A DNA stretch of 64,000 nt from Acerihabitans sp015654925 (GCF_047324175.1 NZ_CP178732.1:2294001-2358000), one strand, 5' to 3'; counted from the stretch's first letter, positions 9,149 through 17,634 are shown. Notes: generated by a model not told the origin, from the letters alone. Program-made: numbers and translations.

Positions 9149-9867
9149 TGGCCGTTCACCTCGCGCACTACCGCAGGCAGGTTGCCGGGCAGGCTAAGCG
9201 AGAGCCAGCGGCCGCCATCGTGGTTGAGCGTGATAGTACGATCACGCACTTTCACCGGGTCGATACCGGCCTGCGTCGCCCACGTGCGGATGCGCTCATC
9301 GTCCTGCCGGCTGCCGACCATGTAAATATCCATAGTCGTCCCTGCGGCCTGTAATTGCTGTACGCGCTGTTGGCAGGCTGGACAGTTCGCTTTGATAAAC
9401 ACCGCCAGCCGGTCAGAGCCCGTGTTGCCGGTATCGGGCGATGGAGCGCCAGGCAAGTTCACGCGCTGCTGGCCGGGGAACAGCCTTAACCAGGCAGCAT
9501 CATAGGCACGCTGATAGGCCAGGATCTTCTCCACGCGGCGGGCTTCTGCTCGCGCCTGCAGCTCGGCGTAATGGTCCCGCTCTTCATCGCTGCGCGCTTC
9601 TATGCCGAGTGCGGTCAGCGGATCGAGGTTGGGCGACCAGATACCGAGCGGTCCCTTCATCAGTTCCCGGTAACGTGTCCATTCTTCTGGGCGCAGCCCC
9701 CAGTCCTGCGCTTGGCGTTCGTCAGAGACGGTATCCATACTCGGACGAAGTTGGCTAGGGATCAGGCGAGAAGGGATGGTCGCCATAGGTTGTGCCGTAG
9801 TCTGGCCAGCGCCAAAAAACATGAGACTGGCAACGAGCGCGGCAGCGGAAAACAGTCGCGGAGCCAT
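9133..9867 (-). CDS. ICE protein TIGR03759, thioredoxin-like
   Basis: A 244-residue exported protein. The first 25 residues form a signal peptide (LFSAAALVASLMFFGAGQ). The middle is charged and helical (EEWTRYRELMKGPLGIWSP, a family-typical segment). The C-terminal third reads FIKANCPACQQRVQQL, a CxxC motif in a thioredoxin-like setting. The family is found with PilL, the transglycosylase and TraD in PFGI-1-class ICEs, so a disulfide-handling or structural role in the periplasm of the mating apparatus is likely, though not shown. It starts 3 bases after the preceding gene ends. Confidence 0.85.
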   Translation of the reverse strand: MAPRLFSAAALVASLMFFGAGQTTAQPMATIPSRLIPSQLRPSMDTVSDERQAQDWGLRPEEWTRYRELMKGPLGIWSPNLDPLTALGIEARSDEERDHYAELQARAEARRVEKILAYQRAYDAAWLRLFPGQQRVNLPGAPSPDTGNTGSDRLAVFIKANCPACQQRVQQLQAAGTTMDIYMVGSRQDDERIRTWATQAGIDPVKVRDRTITLNHDGGRWLSLSLPGNLPAVVREVNGQWQRQ

Positions 9868-9870
9868 GGG

Positions 9871-10530
9871 TTACTCCCGGGACAGCGGCACGCGCCGCGC
9901 CTGTCCGCCGGCGCGGAACAGCGCGGCGTCGGCCTCAATGGATTGCAATATCCAGCCACTCTCGGCGTCGCCCTGGCGCAGGAGGCGCACATCGTTAAGT
10001 GTTGTCGATGTCAATGGAGCGACCGACAGCAGGCGCTCGCCGCCGCGGAGCTCCATCTCGACCACGCGAAACGGTAGATTCGGCACCGTAGGTTTCGAGG
10101 CCTTCGCTACCGGGCGGCGCACTGCTGCGACCGGGGCGGGTTTCTGGAAAGCACCGGCGAAGCGCGCGAGTGATTCAACGCGGTCCTGGAGCGCTTTAAG
10201 GTCACTGACCTGCACAATGGCGGCATGCGCCTGCTCAAACTGGTCAATACGCGCCTGAAACGCCTGACGCGTTCTGGTGAACTCGGCGCGGGTGACCGGC
10301 TTCGGCTGGCGTTTATCTGCGTCGACCTGTCGCTCGATATCTGCCAGCCGTTTGGCCATATCCTCGGCTTTGGCGTCCAGGGCCGCGGTCTGTTGCTGAT
10401 GATCCTGGCGCGTGACGCCGACGGTATTGATGATCGTAAGAAAACTGATGGTGAACAGCCAGACGACAGCTGCGATCTTCAGCCAACGTGAGTGGCGATC
10501 CTGTCCGGCCTCGTTTTGTTGAATGTTCAT
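9871..10530 (-). CDS. ICE inner-membrane protein with coiled coil
   Basis: A 219-residue protein. One transmembrane segment lies at about residues 18-40 (IAAVVWLFTISFLTIINTVG). It is followed by a long charged helix to about residue 120 that should form a coiled coil, then a small beta-rich domain (PFRVVEMELRGGERLLSVAP). This bitopic layout suits a periplasmic scaffold protein. It sits between pilL and the TIGR03759 gene, overlapping the end of pilL by 4 bases, where PFGI-1-class ICEs carry an uncharacterised membrane protein. No further function can be assigned. Confidence 0.75.
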   Translation of the reverse strand: MNIQQNEAGQDRHSRWLKIAAVVWLFTISFLTIINTVGVTRQDHQQQTAALDAKAEDMAKRLADIERQVDADKRQPKPVTRAEFTRTRQAFQARIDQFEQAHAAIVQVSDLKALQDRVESLARFAGAFQKPAPVAAVRRPVAKASKPTVPNLPFRVVEMELRGGERLLSVAPLTSTTLNDVRLLRQGDAESGWILQSIEADAALFRAGGQARRVPLSRE

Positions 10531-11144
10531 GGTTGCTGCTTCCTGGGCGGCGATCCATTCCCCGATACCGACTGTGCGTCTTTAAACGGGGAGAGTACAT
10601 CGGCTCCTGCTCGACCGGCGATGTCACCATTTATGTGCTCTGTTGCAACATGCCGATCGAAACAGACCTTCCGGTTCGCGTTGTCTACAGAAAGGTCCCA
10701 GGCCGGACCGACCAGCATCAGCAGTGCGTCGCGCAGTTGTAAGGGGCCGAAGCGAAAATGAGCGGCAGGCAGTGGCAGTGCATACAACGATGCGGTTTCG
10801 GGCGTGTGGCAAAGCTGGTAACCGGTGCGCATCAGCACATGTCGCAGGGCATAGCCTACGTTGGCATCAAATGTGGACGGCACCGAAACGGCGACGACCT
10901 GCAACAGCAAATCACGCTGGGCAGGTTGGGGCACGAGTTCAACAAGGGTATAGCGCCCGTAGCGGACGACAGGTACGAATTCCGGGCCGGATCGGGCTAC
11001 CACTTTTGGTGTGTCCCGTGGCGGAGTGGGAGAGATGGCGGACGTTGGCGCAGTCGTACATCCCGCCAGTAACCCGGCCGTGAGCGTCAGGCCAACCAGA
11101 CAGGCGTTCTTTGCGTCGCTGGGGGAGAAAAAAACTGGTGGCAT
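10527..11144 (-). CDS. pilL: ICE PilL-type lipoprotein, TIGR03748 family
   Basis: About 205 residues from ATG 11144, which has AAGGGA upstream; a longer frame to 11267 lacks a ribosome site. A lipobox (LTAGLLAGC) follows a short hydrophobic stretch, so this is likely an outer-membrane-directed lipoprotein. The domain after it (YGRYTLVELVPQPAQRDLLLQ and GYALRHVLMRTGYQLC) is the N-terminal PilL domain of TIGR03748. It resembles secretin-associated parts of type IV pilus-like systems and is the first gene of this conjugation operon. A terminator just upstream, at 11240-11263, isolates it from the genes to its right. Confidence 0.85.
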   Translation of the reverse strand: MPPVFFSPSDAKNACLVGLTLTAGLLAGCTTAPTSAISPTPPRDTPKVVARSGPEFVPVVRYGRYTLVELVPQPAQRDLLLQVVAVSVPSTFDANVGYALRHVLMRTGYQLCHTPETASLYALPLPAAHFRFGPLQLRDALLMLVGPAWDLSVDNANRKVCFDRHVATEHINGDIAGRAGADVLSPFKDAQSVSGNGSPPRKQQP

Positions 11145-11239
11145 AGTGTGATTCCCTTGGTCTTTTATCCCACTTTCGCAGGCGGGTGCGGCGATGGCAG
11201 CAGACAATGGGAAACCCGCCTTGCCCGCTTTTAGTCGGG

Positions 11240-11263
11240 AAAAAACGGCCTCCGTAGAGGCCG
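11240..11263 (-). terminator. Intrinsic terminator upstream of pilL
   Basis: On the minus strand a 7-bp perfect stem (CGGCCTC, loop CGTA on the plus strand, GAGGCCG) is followed directly by a run of T. It would stop transcription coming from the genes to the right before pilL. Confidence 0.8.
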
Positions 11264-11357
11264 CCATTCACAGCATCCGGCTCAGGCTGTGACGAGTTGT
11301 CGAGCGAACGCCACTTCCACCGAATCACCTTACTGGTTGGGGGCGTCCAACCCGGAC

Positions 11358-11411
11358 TCAGGTACGACTCCTGACGTACTTGCGGGCAAGCCGGGGGAAC
11401 ATGATAGCCAT
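11358..11411 (-). pseudogene. Remnant start of an ICE gene, 17 codons left
   Basis: ATG 11411 follows a strong CAGGAG site and reads MAIMFPRLARKYVRSRT, then stops. The beginning resembles, from memory, the N-terminus of a DUF6094-type methyltransferase often carried by these ICEs. The ribosome site is far better than a random 17-codon frame would have, so I read this as the surviving start of a deleted gene. The rest is missing, and nothing coherent remains before pilL. Confidence 0.35.
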
Positions 11412-11478
11412 GGATATCTCCTGAAAGGCTTGGGATAAGTCGAGGGCATGCACGGTGCGCATGCCCGTAGAAGTAGCT

Positions 11479-12033
11479 TCAACTGACACGCCGAATCTGC
11501 TTGCCTGAAGTCAGTTCGTGATCAACTGCACTACGTGTGTCGTTGCGGATCAAATCGGCGAGTAACTTGGTGATAACCGGGATATCAAGCACAAGTCGAT
11601 GGCCTTTCAACGGCCCTAGGGCTACGGGAAGCCGTACCAGCATTTTTTGCTGCTGCAAAAGCCCCAGCACTGTGGCGCGCCAGTGGTCGAGTAAGGGCAA
11701 GGGGCAGGTGTCCTGCACCAGCGTCCACAGCCTGCCGGGCCGGTGAGCGGACTCGCCGGGCAGCAGCGCCTGCGCCTTGTCATTGGCCTTGTCGGGCTTC
11801 ACGCAGCGGCTATCTAACAGCCACAGGTTGACCATGGAACCGAACAGCGTACGCCGGCCCATCCTCGTCGCTGCCCAGGATGGGCCGGGCGAGGAACTGC
11901 TGGAGCGCGGTATCCCGCGCCCAGACGGACAGGAAAACAAGGTTGCCACGCTTGTCGCCGACTCAGCCGTCGGCCATCAGGTCGGGGCATTCGTAGATTC
12001 GGTAGAGCGATTGGGAAGGAGTGGTTGCAGGCA
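11479..12033 (-). pseudogene. ICE hypothetical gene broken by nonsense and frame change
   Basis: ATG 12033 has an AAAGGA site and reads MPATTPSQSLYRIYECPDLM. It meets an in-frame TGA (ADG-stop-VGDKRGN) where a tryptophan codon would fit. It then continues coherently through VFLSVWARDTALQQFLARP to FHGQPVAVR and stops. A second frame from about 11860 picks up with LWLLDSRCVKPDKANDKAQA and runs to 11479 (LWTLVQDTCPLPLLDHWR and so on). The pieces look like one protein of roughly 180-200 residues that has suffered a nonsense mutation and a frame-changing deletion. Its function is unknown to me. Confidence 0.6.
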
Positions 12034-12059
12034 TGGTAGTGTCCTTTGGATGAAAGCAA

Positions 12060-12093
12060 GGGACAGCACCGCCGCCGGGGCAGACGCTGTCCC
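12060..12093 (-). promoter_or_regulatory. Stem-loop leader of the 12033 gene
   Basis: An 8-bp inverted repeat, GGGACAGC and GCTGTCCC, encloses an 18-base GC-rich loop about 25 bases before the start codon. It is one of nine such leaders in the ICE. Confidence 0.55.
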
Positions 12094-12130
12094 GTGGGAT
12101 GAAAAAATTGAGTCCAGATCGAACGGGGGA

Positions 12131-12526
12131 TCAGGTCCGCATCGTCTTGGCAGGTGCAATCTGTGTACGCCGACGCGCATGGTAGGCACGCACGCCTTTA
12201 CGCCACTCGCGCGATTGCTCCGGCGCCATGGACAGGTAGCCTTGTGGGCACGAGTAGTAGAACGGGTGCATCGACTCATCCATCGACTTGTAACCCCAGC
12301 CTGAGCCGGAGCCCTGCAGCAGGTAGCAGGCGATGAACATAATGGACTGCCCGATATCGAGACCAAGCGCGTCCGGCTGCTTGGCCGTGATCCGAACGAC
12401 CGACCACAGCACGTTGCCGCGCAGGGTATGGGCGATCGTTTCGTAACGCACGGCTTCGCTCTCATCCGGTTGCGTCAGCTTGTGGATCAGCTCGCTGCGG
12501 GTCCAGTGTGAAAAAGTCCAGCTCAT
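12131..12526 (-). CDS. ICE-borne conserved hypothetical protein, 131 residues
   Basis: It starts at ATG 12526, where AAGGAGA lies 8 bases upstream; the longer open frame to 12814 has no comparable site and crosses the leader hairpin. The protein begins MSWTFSHWTRSELIHKL and contains a glycine- and tyrosine-rich centre (FIACYLLQGSGSGWGYKSM, then HPFYYSCPQGYLSM). The C-terminus is basic. It looks soluble, with no signal or membrane segment. I recognise it only as one of the small proteins encoded between pilL and topB in this ICE class; its function is unknown. Confidence 0.7.
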   Translation of the reverse strand: MSWTFSHWTRSELIHKLTQPDESEAVRYETIAHTLRGNVLWSVVRITAKQPDALGLDIGQSIMFIACYLLQGSGSGWGYKSMDESMHPFYYSCPQGYLSMAPEQSREWRKGVRAYHARRRTQIAPAKTMRT

Positions 12527-12559
12527 GAGGGGTCTCCTTGAAAAAAAGCTGGAGTCCCT

Positions 12560-12609
12560 CCCCGTCGGGGAAGAACCCCGCGGGTGATGAAATGCCGCAT
12601 GTGCGCGGC
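12560..12609 (-). promoter_or_regulatory. Stem-loop leader of the 12526 gene
   Basis: Two hairpins lie in the 80 bases before the start: CCCC-GTC-GGGG at 12560-12570 and GCCGC with GCGGC at 12594-12609. They are separated by a CCCCGCGGG stretch. Confidence 0.55.
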
Positions 12610-12629
12610 GATGGAGCCAAGTGCAGTCT

Positions 12630-12977
12630 TCAATACGAACCGCAACCGGCCGGGCAGCAACCCAATTCGATCCCGTGCGTGCAATAGCTGTTTTCTGCAT
12701 TCCAGTCATGGGTTTCCTGCCTCTCGGCAGGTGTCGCGTAGCTCCATTCCTCTTTTGCGATTTGCAGGGCCTGCGCGCGCTGGTATTCGGGCAAATGACC
12801 AATTCGCACATCAATCATCGAACTGAAGCGGTCAACGTAGTAGTCGTAAGACAGACCGCAACCATGATTGGCTTGCGCGCCTGTGGATTTACAGACAGCT
12901 CGCCACGCTGGTTCATCGAGCGCGGAACGGTTCTCTTCGATAGGCTGCGAAGATGTGTTGCATGCGATTGTTGACAT
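12630..12977 (-). CDS. ICE-borne hypothetical protein, cysteine-rich C-terminus
   Basis: A 115-residue protein from ATG 12977, which follows GGAGGT by 9 bases. The start chosen excludes a long open extension across the leader hairpins. It contains LSYDYYVDRFSSMIDVRIGH and a helical stretch rich in alanine and glutamate. It ends in CTHGIELGCCPAGCGSY, with four cysteines in the last 17 residues, which may bind metal. No family is recognised. It precedes the 131-residue gene with a leader between them, so the two may be regulated alike. Confidence 0.6.
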   Translation of the reverse strand: MSTIACNTSSQPIEENRSALDEPAWRAVCKSTGAQANHGCGLSYDYYVDRFSSMIDVRIGHLPEYQRAQALQIAKEEWSYATPAERQETHDWNAENSYCTHGIELGCCPAGCGSY

Positions 12978-13009
12978 GATGAAGACCTCCAGAATGAAAC
13001 CAGAGTCCT

Positions 13010-13066
13010 CCCCCGCGCGTGGGGTAAGGAACCCCGGCGGGTGGATGAATAATACCGCGAATGCGG
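13010..13066 (-). promoter_or_regulatory. Stem-loop leader of the 12977 gene
   Basis: Paired CCCC and GGGG at 13011-13014 and 13021-13024, an ACCCCGGCGGG stretch, then CCGC-GAAT-GCGG at 13055-13066. This is the same three-part order as in the leader of the 12526 gene. Confidence 0.55.
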
Positions 13067-13075
13067 CGTCGAAGA

Positions 13076-13687
13076 TCACGCAGGTTGCCGTTCGGCCTCG
13101 CGGCTCCACGCTTGCGTCTTGAAGTCCAGCGCGTAGCCCAGCGCATCCAGTCGCGCAATCTGCGCGCGCAAGGTGCGCCGGTCGATGGTCGAGCCGAGTT
13201 TCACCGACTCACCCAGCGGCCAGAGCGTGCCGGACAACGTGGCATCGTCGCTGCCGGGGCTGCCAGAAGTGGCAACTGCTGAAGACGGTGCGCCCACGCC
13301 GACGGGTGTGGTATCGATCAGTGGATCCATCGTTCCCAACAGGGGAGCAGGTTCGGACTGGAGGGAGGCAGCATGCGTTATCCACGAGGTGCCCTGTTCC
13401 TCGTCAAGCGGATCGACTTCCTGGGAAGTGAAGTTTTCAACTTCGTCCCGGCTCAGCGCATCGAGCACCGGAAGGGTCATTCCGACCAGGTAAACGCAGA
13501 TCTCAAACCCAACCCAGCGGCCAGCCGTGAACACATGCGGGGACATGTAACCGATGACGAAATCCCCTTCGTGTTTATCTTCCGGGTATTGTTCAAGTTC
13601 CGCATCTTTGACCTCGAACTTTCCAACCGGAGTGATGAGCTTGCCAACGATGAAAGGACCATTGCGGCCATGGATGGTGCGGACCAT
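13076..13687 (-). CDS. DUF3275 family ICE protein, probably frameshifted at its N-terminus
   Basis: From ATG 13687 it reads MVRTIHGRNGPFIVGKLITP, then VIGYMSPHVFTAGRWVGFEI and SRDEVENFTSQEVDPLDEEQG, which is the DUF3275 pattern. The family normally has about 25 further residues in front. Those residues are present in two frames. A well-placed ATG at 13748 (AAAGGAGA upstream) opens MTTRFTPQAG and stops. Removing one G from the run of six at 13727-13732 joins it to KLADSPITDPGQL and the rest. So the native gene is probably 13076-13748 with a one-base insertion, or a sequencing error. The C-terminal third is low-complexity and then basic. The function is unknown. Confidence 0.8.
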   Translation of the reverse strand: MVRTIHGRNGPFIVGKLITPVGKFEVKDAELEQYPEDKHEGDFVIGYMSPHVFTAGRWVGFEICVYLVGMTLPVLDALSRDEVENFTSQEVDPLDEEQGTSWITHAASLQSEPAPLLGTMDPLIDTTPVGVGAPSSAVATSGSPGSDDATLSGTLWPLGESVKLGSTIDRRTLRAQIARLDALGYALDFKTQAWSREAERQPA

Positions 13688-13812
13688 GAGTTGGCCTGGG
13701 TCGGTGATCGGTGAATCAGCCAGCTTGGGGGGTGAATCTGGTCGTCATAACGGCTCTCCTTTGGATGTTGGAAGTGGTGCGGGTAAGGCACCTGAAGGAA
13801 AAAGTGGACCCT

Positions 13813-13825
13813 GCCCGCAACGGGC
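13813..13825 (-). promoter_or_regulatory. Stem-loop leader of the DUF3275 gene
   Basis: A perfect 5-bp stem GCCCG-CAA-CGGGC lies about 65 bases upstream of the probable native start at 13748, followed by a purine-rich ribosome site. Confidence 0.45.
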
Positions 13826-13841
13826 AAGGTTCGTGTTGCAT

Positions 13842-14669
13842 TCAGGCTTTCAGTTGGCGCATGCCTTCGGCCAACATCCACAAAGCTCGGTTGAGCCGCA
13901 GGTTCTGGTCGATACCCTGCACCCGCCGTGTCCGCTGTCGATGGCCATTGGCCGATCGACCAGGCAGACCGCCTTTGATGAGGTTCTCCTGGATTCTGTT
14001 GAAGATTGACCAGAGATCGGAGTTCCGATCACCGAAACGCCGCGGGCTTAGCAACTGGTTTTCCGCGATGGGTGCGGGCTTGTCGGGGTCGTCGTATCTG
14101 AGTGCCAGCGCAGAACGCGCGAACACTTCCGACTCACCCTCGTCGAGCGCGATGGAACGCATTGCATCACGCGACTCCCCCACACGCTCGAAGTCCTGCA
14201 GCACCGTATAGGCGCCTTCGATCACCTGGTCGGCCACGTTGCCTTTGTGGGGTACGCGTACCTCTGCGAACATATCGCCGCAGACCAGACCATTCTGGCA
14301 AACGAACCTCAGCATCCCAGCGAGCATCTGGTACGAACTCGTACCATCGTGGGAATTGAGCAAAATCACCTCGTTGGCCTCAGAGGTATTGATCTGGCTG
14401 GCGTGGCGAAGACGAATCATGTGCTTGGTGTATTCGCGGCGGTCTTCATGACGTACGCGGGTCTGGCAGACCATGAAGGGTTCGAATCCTTCACTGCGTA
14501 GTTCCGTCAGGACGGCGGAGGTCGGTATGTAGCTGTACCGCTCGGAACGGCTTTCATGCGGGTTCTCCGCAAAGATGGAAGGAGCTACTGCGCGGATCTG
14601 GTCATCCGATAGAGGATGATCGGCACGCAGTATTGGGGTACGTGAGGCGAAGCGAGATGCGAGTTGCAT
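13842..14669 (-). CDS. DUF932 family protein
   Basis: A 275-residue protein from ATG 14669 (AAGGAG 8 bases upstream). It contains SERYSYIPTSAVLTELRSEG, DRREYTKHMIRLRHASQIN and MLRFVCQNGLVCGDMFAEVR, the typical DUF932 (phage/plasmid-like, TIGR03299-related) blocks. Such proteins are common on ICEs and plasmids; their role is not established, though replication or anti-defence functions have been proposed. The length is normal and the frame intact. It lies upstream of the DUF3275 gene in the same direction with a leader between them. Confidence 0.85.
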   Translation of the reverse strand: MQLASRFASRTPILRADHPLSDDQIRAVAPSIFAENPHESRSERYSYIPTSAVLTELRSEGFEPFMVCQTRVRHEDRREYTKHMIRLRHASQINTSEANEVILLNSHDGTSSYQMLAGMLRFVCQNGLVCGDMFAEVRVPHKGNVADQVIEGAYTVLQDFERVGESRDAMRSIALDEGESEVFARSALALRYDDPDKPAPIAENQLLSPRRFGDRNSDLWSIFNRIQENLIKGGLPGRSANGHRQRTRRVQGIDQNLRLNRALWMLAEGMRQLKA

Positions 14670-14984
14670 GGCTAACTCCTTGAGGATTGATCAAGCGATA
14701 TCGACTGGCGTAGGACCAGGCGAGTACGCTTACGGGGAACAAACCTGCAATGCAGGACCAACCAAGGACTGGTTAAGGGATTAAAACATCCGAGTTTCAG
14801 CAGTATCGATAAGGATGAATACCGATGGTCGTAATAGGTACGATAGCGCGGTGATGATTGAAAACTGCGGTCTACTCCGGCTCAAAGACGCCGGCGTGAG
14901 ATGAGTAAGCAGCACTGTATCGCATGGTGATTGCGATAAAGGAGCGGAGGATAAAGGATAAGGCCCCTGGGTGGGGGCCTTCGA
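14670..14984 (-). other. Intergenic region with terminator-like hairpin
   Basis: No gene is seen. At 14960-14981 AAGGCCCC and GGGGCCTT pair just downstream of the STY4534 gene stop, a likely terminator although the T run on the minus strand is weak. The remainder holds the upstream region of the DUF932 gene. Confidence 0.5.
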
Positions 14985-15536
14985 TCAGAATGATTCTGCT
15001 ACGGTCGATACGGAGGTATCAGCGGCAGCTTCGGTAGTAGCTTCCCCAGCAGGAGTGGTGGGTTCGAGCTCTTCCTGAGATATCGGTGCAACGGAAGTCG
15101 CAGGGGTTTGCGTTTCCTGCTCGTCGGTATAGATCGACTTTGTCTCGGCTTTATAGACCTGCTTGCCATCGACCTTGATCCAATTGATGAAAAGCAAGCG
15201 GGCTTTGAGACTTACGCCTTGTTCGCCGGCACGCTTCCCCTTGGAATAAGTGAAGGTGTCGGTCCATAGGTCGCCGAGGCGGAACCCGATCATCACTTTC
15301 TTCTCCGCCTCAACGGCGTCGATGCAGCGACGAACCAGGTGCTGCGCTTCCGAACCCGATACACGCGTATCGAAACGTACATATGAGACGTCATCGCTGG
15401 GACCATTTAGCGCGGCAATGTCGCAGGCCAGAAAGGTATCGCCTTTCTTGGGTTTCACTTCGCGGACACGATTGAGATATCCGAGACCGGTGATGTGCAG
15501 ATCGAAGAAAGATTTTTCGTTGGGTGAGATAGTCAT
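14985..15536 (-). CDS. STY4534 family ICE replication protein (DUF3577)
   Basis: A 183-residue protein from ATG 15536 (GGAG site). It opens MTISPNEKSFFDLHITGLGY and continues GDTFLACDIAALNGPSDDV and YVRFDTRVSGSEAQHLVRRC, which is the DUF3577/STY4534 family of SPI-7-type elements. The fold is probably OB-like, and a role in single-strand DNA handling or ICE replication has been inferred by others from context. The C-terminal 45 residues are a threonine-, alanine- and glutamate-rich tail. It lies alone between the DUF932 gene and an IS21 insertion. Confidence 0.85.
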   Translation of the reverse strand: MTISPNEKSFFDLHITGLGYLNRVREVKPKKGDTFLACDIAALNGPSDDVSYVRFDTRVSGSEAQHLVRRCIDAVEAEKKVMIGFRLGDLWTDTFTYSKGKRAGEQGVSLKARLLFINWIKVDGKQVYKAETKSIYTDEQETQTPATSVAPISQEELEPTTPAGEATTEAAADTSVSTVAESF

Positions 15537-15566
15537 GGTGATCTCCAGGCTTGGGGACAAATAAGC

Positions 15567-15600
15567 GGGCACACTTGCCCCTGACGGGAAGGGCGTAACA
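15567..15600 (-). promoter_or_regulatory. Stem-loop leader of the STY4534 gene
   Basis: GGGCA (15567-15571) pairs with TGCCC (15576-15580), overlapping a second possible pairing of CCCC with GGG at 15578-15587. It lies about 35 bases before the start. A structured RNA motif named for DUF3577 is, as I recall, already catalogued; this leader may be related. Confidence 0.5.
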
Positions 15601-15826
15601 CCGCGGTGGGTTTCAGGTAATAAGGCAAGCATCGCCACCTACAAGCCGGTGGTCGTTCGCGCAAGGATGCGGTGCGAACTGGTTCGGTCACACGGTGAAC
15701 CGTGGGCAACTTCAAAGACCGAAAGCTGCCTGGCATGTCGCTGACATCATCAGCGGAACATGGTTGTCAATACCGATCGAATTGTGACCCACCATGCCAA
15801 AGTAAAAGTTACCCACCCCCCACGAA

Positions 15827-16615
15827 TTATTGTTGTGATTCAGTCGGCGTTGATTTCCTTAACTGACCACTTTTGAGCTTGTCTTTTAATCGATAGCTTT
15901 GGCCTGTTATTTGGACGATATGCGCATGGTGCAGCAGTCGATCCAACATCGCCGCCGTCAGCGTCTCATCATCGCCAAACGTCCCAGACCACTGCGTAAA
16001 TGGCAGGTTACTCGTCAATATCACGCTGCCTGTTTCATAACGGCGGGCCACGACCTGGAAGAATAAATTGGCTTCTTCTTTACCGAACGGCAGATAACCC
16101 ACTTCGTCGATCACCAATAATCGGGGCTTGGTGACACACCGGCCTAAATAGCCTTTTAAATCGCCCTGACGGTGAGCGGCGACCAGTTGCAACATCATAT
16201 CCGCCGCCGTAATGAAGCGTACGCTGAGTCCGGCCATCGCGACTTTATGTGCCAACGCGCAGGCCAAATGGCTCTTGCCAACGCCGGAAGGCCCGAGTAA
16301 TACGATGTTCTCCTGTCTTTCGATAAACGCCAATCCCGCCAGTTCCTGCAGCTGTGCTCGCGGTGCGCCGCTGGCAAACTTGAAGTCAAACTGCTCCAGC
16401 GTTTTAACCGCCGGCAAACCCGACAGGCGCAGCAGCGTCTGACGCCGACGCTCGTTGCGGCTGTCATTCTCCAGTCGAAGCAACTGCTCCAGAAAATCGC
16501 CGAACGTTCCGGTATCATCCAGCGTCTTCTGTGCCAATCCAGGCCACTCGGCGGCGATGCGGTCAAGCTTAAAGTACTCGCACAGTTCGCTGATCCGCTG
16601 ATGCTGAAGGCTCAT
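15827..16615 (-). CDS. istB: IS21-family helper ATPase IstB
   Basis: A 262-residue AAA+ protein. Walker A reads NIVLLGPSGVGKSHLA at about residue 110, and Walker B LLVIDEVGYLPFGKEEANLF at about 165; SVILTSNLPFTQW is the sensor-1 segment. IstB is the DnaC-like regulator that guides the IstA transposase to its target. The gene overlaps the end of istA by 4 bases, as usual in IS21. The length is normal and no defect is seen. Confidence 0.95.
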   Translation of the reverse strand: MSLQHQRISELCEYFKLDRIAAEWPGLAQKTLDDTGTFGDFLEQLLRLENDSRNERRRQTLLRLSGLPAVKTLEQFDFKFASGAPRAQLQELAGLAFIERQENIVLLGPSGVGKSHLACALAHKVAMAGLSVRFITAADMMLQLVAAHRQGDLKGYLGRCVTKPRLLVIDEVGYLPFGKEEANLFFQVVARRYETGSVILTSNLPFTQWSGTFGDDETLTAAMLDRLLHHAHIVQITGQSYRLKDKLKSGQLRKSTPTESQQ

Positions 16616-17634
16616 GACCTCACCTCCAGCAGCGACTGATAGACCGACAGCGGATGTTGAAAACTCTCACGGGGCAAAACCCGGCGGTTATCAACCGATA
16701 ACGGTACCTCTGTGCCTTCGCGCGGCAACGGGAGCAGCACGTCAATCTCCTGCTGTAGCCGCTGCTCGGGGGGAATGCCGGTGGTGCCATGCTTGCGGGC
16801 GTTGGCGACGGTGGTAAGCCATGGCCCGATACGGCTGTTGGCAGAATCCACGTCAAGGACTAAACCGGCCTGCTTAAAGGTGGTCGCCAGGGGAACGACA
16901 AAACTGGTCTTCAAATAGTGGTTAAATCGCTCAACTTTACCCTTGGTCTTCGCGCGATAGGGACGGCACACGCGAGGCGTAAAACCGTACTTATCAGCGA
17001 GCGCCAGTAGCGGCGGGTTCCACCGATGGCGGCCAAGGCCATAGACATCGCGTTCAAGAATAATGGTCTTGGCGTTATCAAAAAGCAGGTGCTGTGGCGT
17101 TCCGCCAAAGGCGCGCAGCGCCTGCTCAATGCCATCACACCATGCGGCGGTATCCTGGCAGGAGTAGAAACGTACAAAGGTAGCCCGGCTCCAACCAAGG
17201 GTGGCGACAAAAGCCAACAACGGGTGACGGCCTTGTCTGATCACGGTGAAATCAACCTGCATCTGTTCGCCTGGCTGGGTCTCAAAACGGACCACCGGGT
17301 CAACCGGTTGTTGCTTGAGGTTGAGCAAAAAGGCGGTAAGCATGCTGTAGCCACCGGAATATCCCCGAAGTTGTATCTCACTGAGCATGACGCTGCCAGG
17401 TATCCAATGCGGTCTGGCGGCGTACACACGCTCAAGAATATAAGGCTTATACGGGTCAAGCTTGCCGGGCCTCGGCGCCCTGGACTTGTAGCTGGCCTTG
17501 GCCGGGGACTCCTGCATACGGATATAGCGGCGGACGGTCTGCCGGGAACAGGAAAGCTGGCGAGCAATGCCGCGTATAGACATGCCCTGACGTAAAAGAA
17601 CTGCGATCTCCACTCGTAACTCCAATGTCAGCAT
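16612..17634 (-). CDS. istA: IS21-family transposase IstA
   Basis: A 340-residue transposase. The N-terminal helix-turn-helix reads MSIRGIARQLSCSRQTVRRY. The DDE domain shows MQVDFTVIRQGRHPLLAFVA (first D), LLFDNAKTIILERD (second D) and YRAKTKGKVERFNHYL (E). This is a short IstA, as in several enterobacterial IS21 members. It would cut and join the element ends with IstB as partner. The frame is complete from ATG 17634. Confidence 0.95.
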   Translation of the reverse strand: MLTLELRVEIAVLLRQGMSIRGIARQLSCSRQTVRRYIRMQESPAKASYKSRAPRPGKLDPYKPYILERVYAARPHWIPGSVMLSEIQLRGYSGGYSMLTAFLLNLKQQPVDPVVRFETQPGEQMQVDFTVIRQGRHPLLAFVATLGWSRATFVRFYSCQDTAAWCDGIEQALRAFGGTPQHLLFDNAKTIILERDVYGLGRHRWNPPLLALADKYGFTPRVCRPYRAKTKGKVERFNHYLKTSFVVPLATTFKQAGLVLDVDSANSRIGPWLTTVANARKHGTTGIPPEQRLQQEIDVLLPLPREGTEVPLSVDNRRVLPRESFQHPLSVYQSLLEVRS

